This document shows positions 62,801-64,000 of a stretch of 64,000 nt of DNA, one piece after another. This DNA is from Proteus myxofaciens ATCC 19692 (lineage in GTDB: Bacteria > Pseudomonadota > Gammaproteobacteria > Enterobacterales > Enterobacteriaceae). The position numbers were made by a program, and so were the translations under genes. Each line of letters opens with the position of its first letter. The first letter of the stretch is position 1. Location: NCBI RefSeq assembly GCF_001654855.1, contig NZ_LXEN01000102.1, positions 57,466 to 121,465 of the forward strand, read 5' to 3'. The notes below the pieces were generated by a model that saw only the letters and a list, made by a program, of their open reading frames with translations, had not been told where the DNA came from and did no database searches.

Positions 62801-64000
62801 ATATTTTATTTAATAGTAATATAGAAAATTTAAATTTTATAAATGCTAACCATTCAATATTAATTAATAATACTATTACAAAAATAGTAACAGATTTAAT
62901 ACCAAAAATATATCAATATGACTTAAATAATTATCTTAAAGAAATAAAGCATAATGGTATTATAACTAATTTATTAAAAGAAAATGAAGTATTAAAAAAA
63001 TTAGTTGATATGTGTACTAAAAGTAAAATTTCTATTATTGCAGCAGGGGAAAGTGATTTAAAAGGGATACACAATAAGTATATTAGTAAAAATATAGCGA
63101 ATGAAAATTTATATAACAGTATTACAGATAATACGCTTATTGGTGAAAATATTTTAATTATTGCTGATAAAGATAAAATTTATAATTATAGAAATGAAAA
63201 TATACACATTGAAGGTTTAGCTGATAGGTTAAATATTCCTATTTTCAATGTTATTGAAGGTAGTATAAAAGTATTACCAAATAAGATTATATCTGATGGT
63301 AGCCTACCTTTAAATCCATATACAGAAATTGGAAATAATACGATAATTAGAGGTGAAGTAGAAGCGGAAACGGAATATACAAGAGTTATTAATATAAAAA
63401 ATAAAAAAATTAGCAAAGAGTTCTATAATAACATTGTATATTCAAATAAAATATATAAAAAAATATCTAAACTATATCCTTTATTTAGAAATGATGAAAG
63501 ATTTTTATTAGGCTATAAAAATAATATAGAATCTGTAATTCCTAATTATTCTAAAGAGATGAAAAATAAAGAGATATTGGATTATATCGAGTTAAATAAA
63601 TATAACATAAGCAAAGAACAACTAGGTGCAATAATTAGAGAAATAGATAGCAGAATTTATCAATCAGAATTCAAATCTAAATATAGTGATAAATTTACAA
63701 AATTATTTTATACAATTTCAAATAATAATGGCACAGATAAAGCTGCCTCTCTTATTTTATTCCCACAGCAACAACTATTATTAAATTTAAAAAATGGTGC
63801 AGAAGGACGATGCGAATCTTTAACGATGCTAATGTTAGTTGCAAAATATTTAGAGCATGGGGGCGATTTTGGAAGAGGTAAGGCACTGATAAATAACTTA
63901 TTATCAGCTCAATCAATGATTAATAGAGATACTTATACTTATATAGATCCTGATGTTAGGCGTTCTAGCGAAAAATTAATATCCAGTATTAATGAATTAA
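59866..64000 (+). CDS. Second giant toxin-like protein, paralogue of the first (3' end outside window)
   Basis: At least 1378 residues, frame open to the window edge. It starts MEKHEKNSVDIDSVSKKIDN, with AAGGA 7-8 bases before the ATG. Residue order follows copy 1 to ~1290: an N-terminal helical region (LLEKYLMLSIANNEYIARDY matching ENYLAILLAENEYAANEF), a C58-like module with C341 (GGFCYGLSLKYLMEVRNNG), H485 (KQHQTAITYKK) and E505 (FFEPRFG), and a TIKI-like module (~1046-1140, ISIIAAGESDLKG, EGLADRLNIPIF). After ~1290 it departs from copy 1 and carries a second cysteine motif, NGAEGRCESLTMLMLVAKYL (Cys1316). Such a GRC-x-x-L motif precedes the pore domain in several large toxins. No stop is seen, so RTX and pore parts remain unknown. 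Very AT-rich. Function inferred from copy 1. Confidence 0.8.
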   Translation, partial: MEKHEKNSVDIDSVSKKIDNYIKNNMSKETISEQEIRSALLEKYLMLSIANNEYIARDYVISIEESFSIYNRNEETKKLSSLKNKINKNIKKFIDNIRSSKKISKNVIDVKDLELYLSNNKHNVYDMEISGTRVYVYIDNKNNQYEIVSLNNDKYTFESKNSLLDYINNNNNNNKSDESIKITAIAYKNKDFIKLTKKIEVWSINENTLINEVYENIKLKKTVKVNDDFSIKLVEQYDYKTIFIVKDNGNNNEHIVNIYSDDIKEAISIIIDSYSKINNNPESMIYEKNNKWYVKKKTTSGIAFAQGKDLITPVANILERINMVAGDYVNKLSDDLFGGFCYGLSLKYLMEVRNNGYENAENYLKWLKDTVILYKNKNKYSSDKVGGFKEKIQRAILEYELMELTNEVKNIIIAHNYQQERIKGLKYTYNTSDNTVPFSDILKKSGLVGIGNEQTLLNEKMFFEKIDELLTGSDNRYIFVGYKQHQTAITYKKYSDGKYKVTFFEPRFGIFEYDNIEDLKKIIKEKQKIYGLNKHGNELKYGYDEFLEVESQNYKSLFSNKIEKKDSRVFRNKNLADNLKSIDFSLEFSKEVTGRIMHYDEDGILIVQIKHNDRLIELRVIEKVVEDGLFLIKDNIDEIIKSQDVSKIILKKKNNSVEVIPIEFNTVIAEKKTVGYVLFDKNEYIFIKNEPYHGLTDENKKTFDKVKLLINDLDSNIYFEKIKSSIEIIGAISKIIKSNKQVPIIEKLKNIKMALEKKLFHGELKNEKDKIITLSEKNIDIATKLYQVMANEINTGSIKESQFIYDNIIQNKLLNSKVTIPVGIKGYDYTITIETNSNLKDIIHKIDINQLKNMIYYDGKDKLHLRVTYDEIMIFQRNDNIKKLLNILDGKIKEYKTTDTKSNNEIFIENFANHDYVNRVLQLEFNELSNLSYTERSHYNNDNEVMVDYYTDLSKKYDNPSHFIKTVLSENKGKKGVSYILFNSNIENLNFINANHSILINNTITKIVTDLIPKIYQYDLNNYLKEIKHNGIITNLLKENEVLKKLVDMCTKSKISIIAAGESDLKGIHNKYISKNIANENLYNSITDNTLIGENILIIADKDKIYNYRNENIHIEGLADRLNIPIFNVIEGSIKVLPNKIISDGSLPLNPYTEIGNNTIIRGEVEAETEYTRVINIKNKKISKEFYNNIVYSNKIYKKISKLYPLFRNDERFLLGYKNNIESVIPNYSKEMKNKEILDYIELNKYNISKEQLGAIIREIDSRIYQSEFKSKYSDKFTKLFYTISNNNGTDKAASLILFPQQQLLLNLKNGAEGRCESLTMLMLVAKYLEHGGDFGRGKALINNLLSAQSMINRDTYTYIDPDVRRSSEKLISSINEL
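60367..60387 (+). repeat. (AAT)7 trinucleotide tract inside the second giant gene
   Basis: Seven AAT codons encode seven Asn in a row (residues ~168-174). Slippage here would change protein length by whole codons without shifting the frame. Confidence 0.85.

Noticed and set aside
60072..63416. Minus-strand frames within the second giant gene
   Set aside because: Low-complexity shadows of an AT-rich plus-strand frame that is continuous from 59866.

Overview
The window is chromosomal DNA of a low-GC enterobacterium, almost certainly Proteus. The reasons are the ureR-ureDABCEFG urease locus with its own AraC-type activator, and many neighbour pairs shared with E. coli (arcB-arcZ-elbB, lpoA/yraN/diaA/dolP with divergent rsmI, yhaK/yhaJ, yqjD/E/K/F, ettA-slt-trpR, yjjX-gpmB-rob-creA, arcA-thrLABC, yaaA-talB). 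The species cannot be settled from the sequence alone.

Layout. 1-3.1 kb: 3' end of arcB, the ArcZ small RNA antisense to its 3' end, elbB and mtgA. 3.2-9.6 kb: urease activator ureR, a divergent control region, and the complete urease operon. 9.6-14.5 kb: envelope and replication housekeeping genes (dolP, diaA, yraN, lpoA, rsmI) and the RNase P RNA gene rnpB. 14.5-23.8 kb: yhaK/yhaJ, the yqjF-K-E-D cluster, yqjA, the serine/threonine transporter sstT, fadH and a DoxX gene. 23.8-33.8 kb: a TonB-dependent import locus with M16 protease, SbmA-type ABC exporter/importer, STN-bearing outer-membrane receptor, FecR-like anti-sigma, FecI-like sigma factor and a divergent dedicated TonB. Its gene set matches the ferredoxin-iron piracy (Fus) system plus its own surface-signalling module. 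33.8-34.6 kb: an AT-rich gap with relics and tiny reading frames. 34.6-44.4 kb: ettA, slt, trpR, yagU, yjjX, gpmB, rob, creA, arcA. 44.2-49.2 kb: the thrLABC operon with attenuator.

49.2-64 kb is the most unusual part. Two giant, very AT-rich paralogous genes sit on either side of the conserved yaaA-talB pair. The first is complete (2733 residues). It reads as a multidomain toxin: an N-terminal papain-fold (YopT/C58-like) cysteine-protease module, a degenerate TIKI/ChaN-like module, a TcdA/TcdB-type pore-forming translocation region, and C-terminal RTX calcium-binding repeats. The second (at least 1378 residues, running off the window) shares the first ~1290 residues in outline but then departs and carries a second cysteine motif. 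These look like a duplicated, mosaic large-toxin family inserted into a housekeeping synteny block.

How it fits together: urease and the Fus-like locus are both nutrient/virulence functions. ArcB, ArcZ and ArcA tie the housekeeping part to redox control. The paired toxins are candidate host-directed or competitor-directed effectors. No type I secretion genes, acyltransferase or immunity gene is visible beside them.
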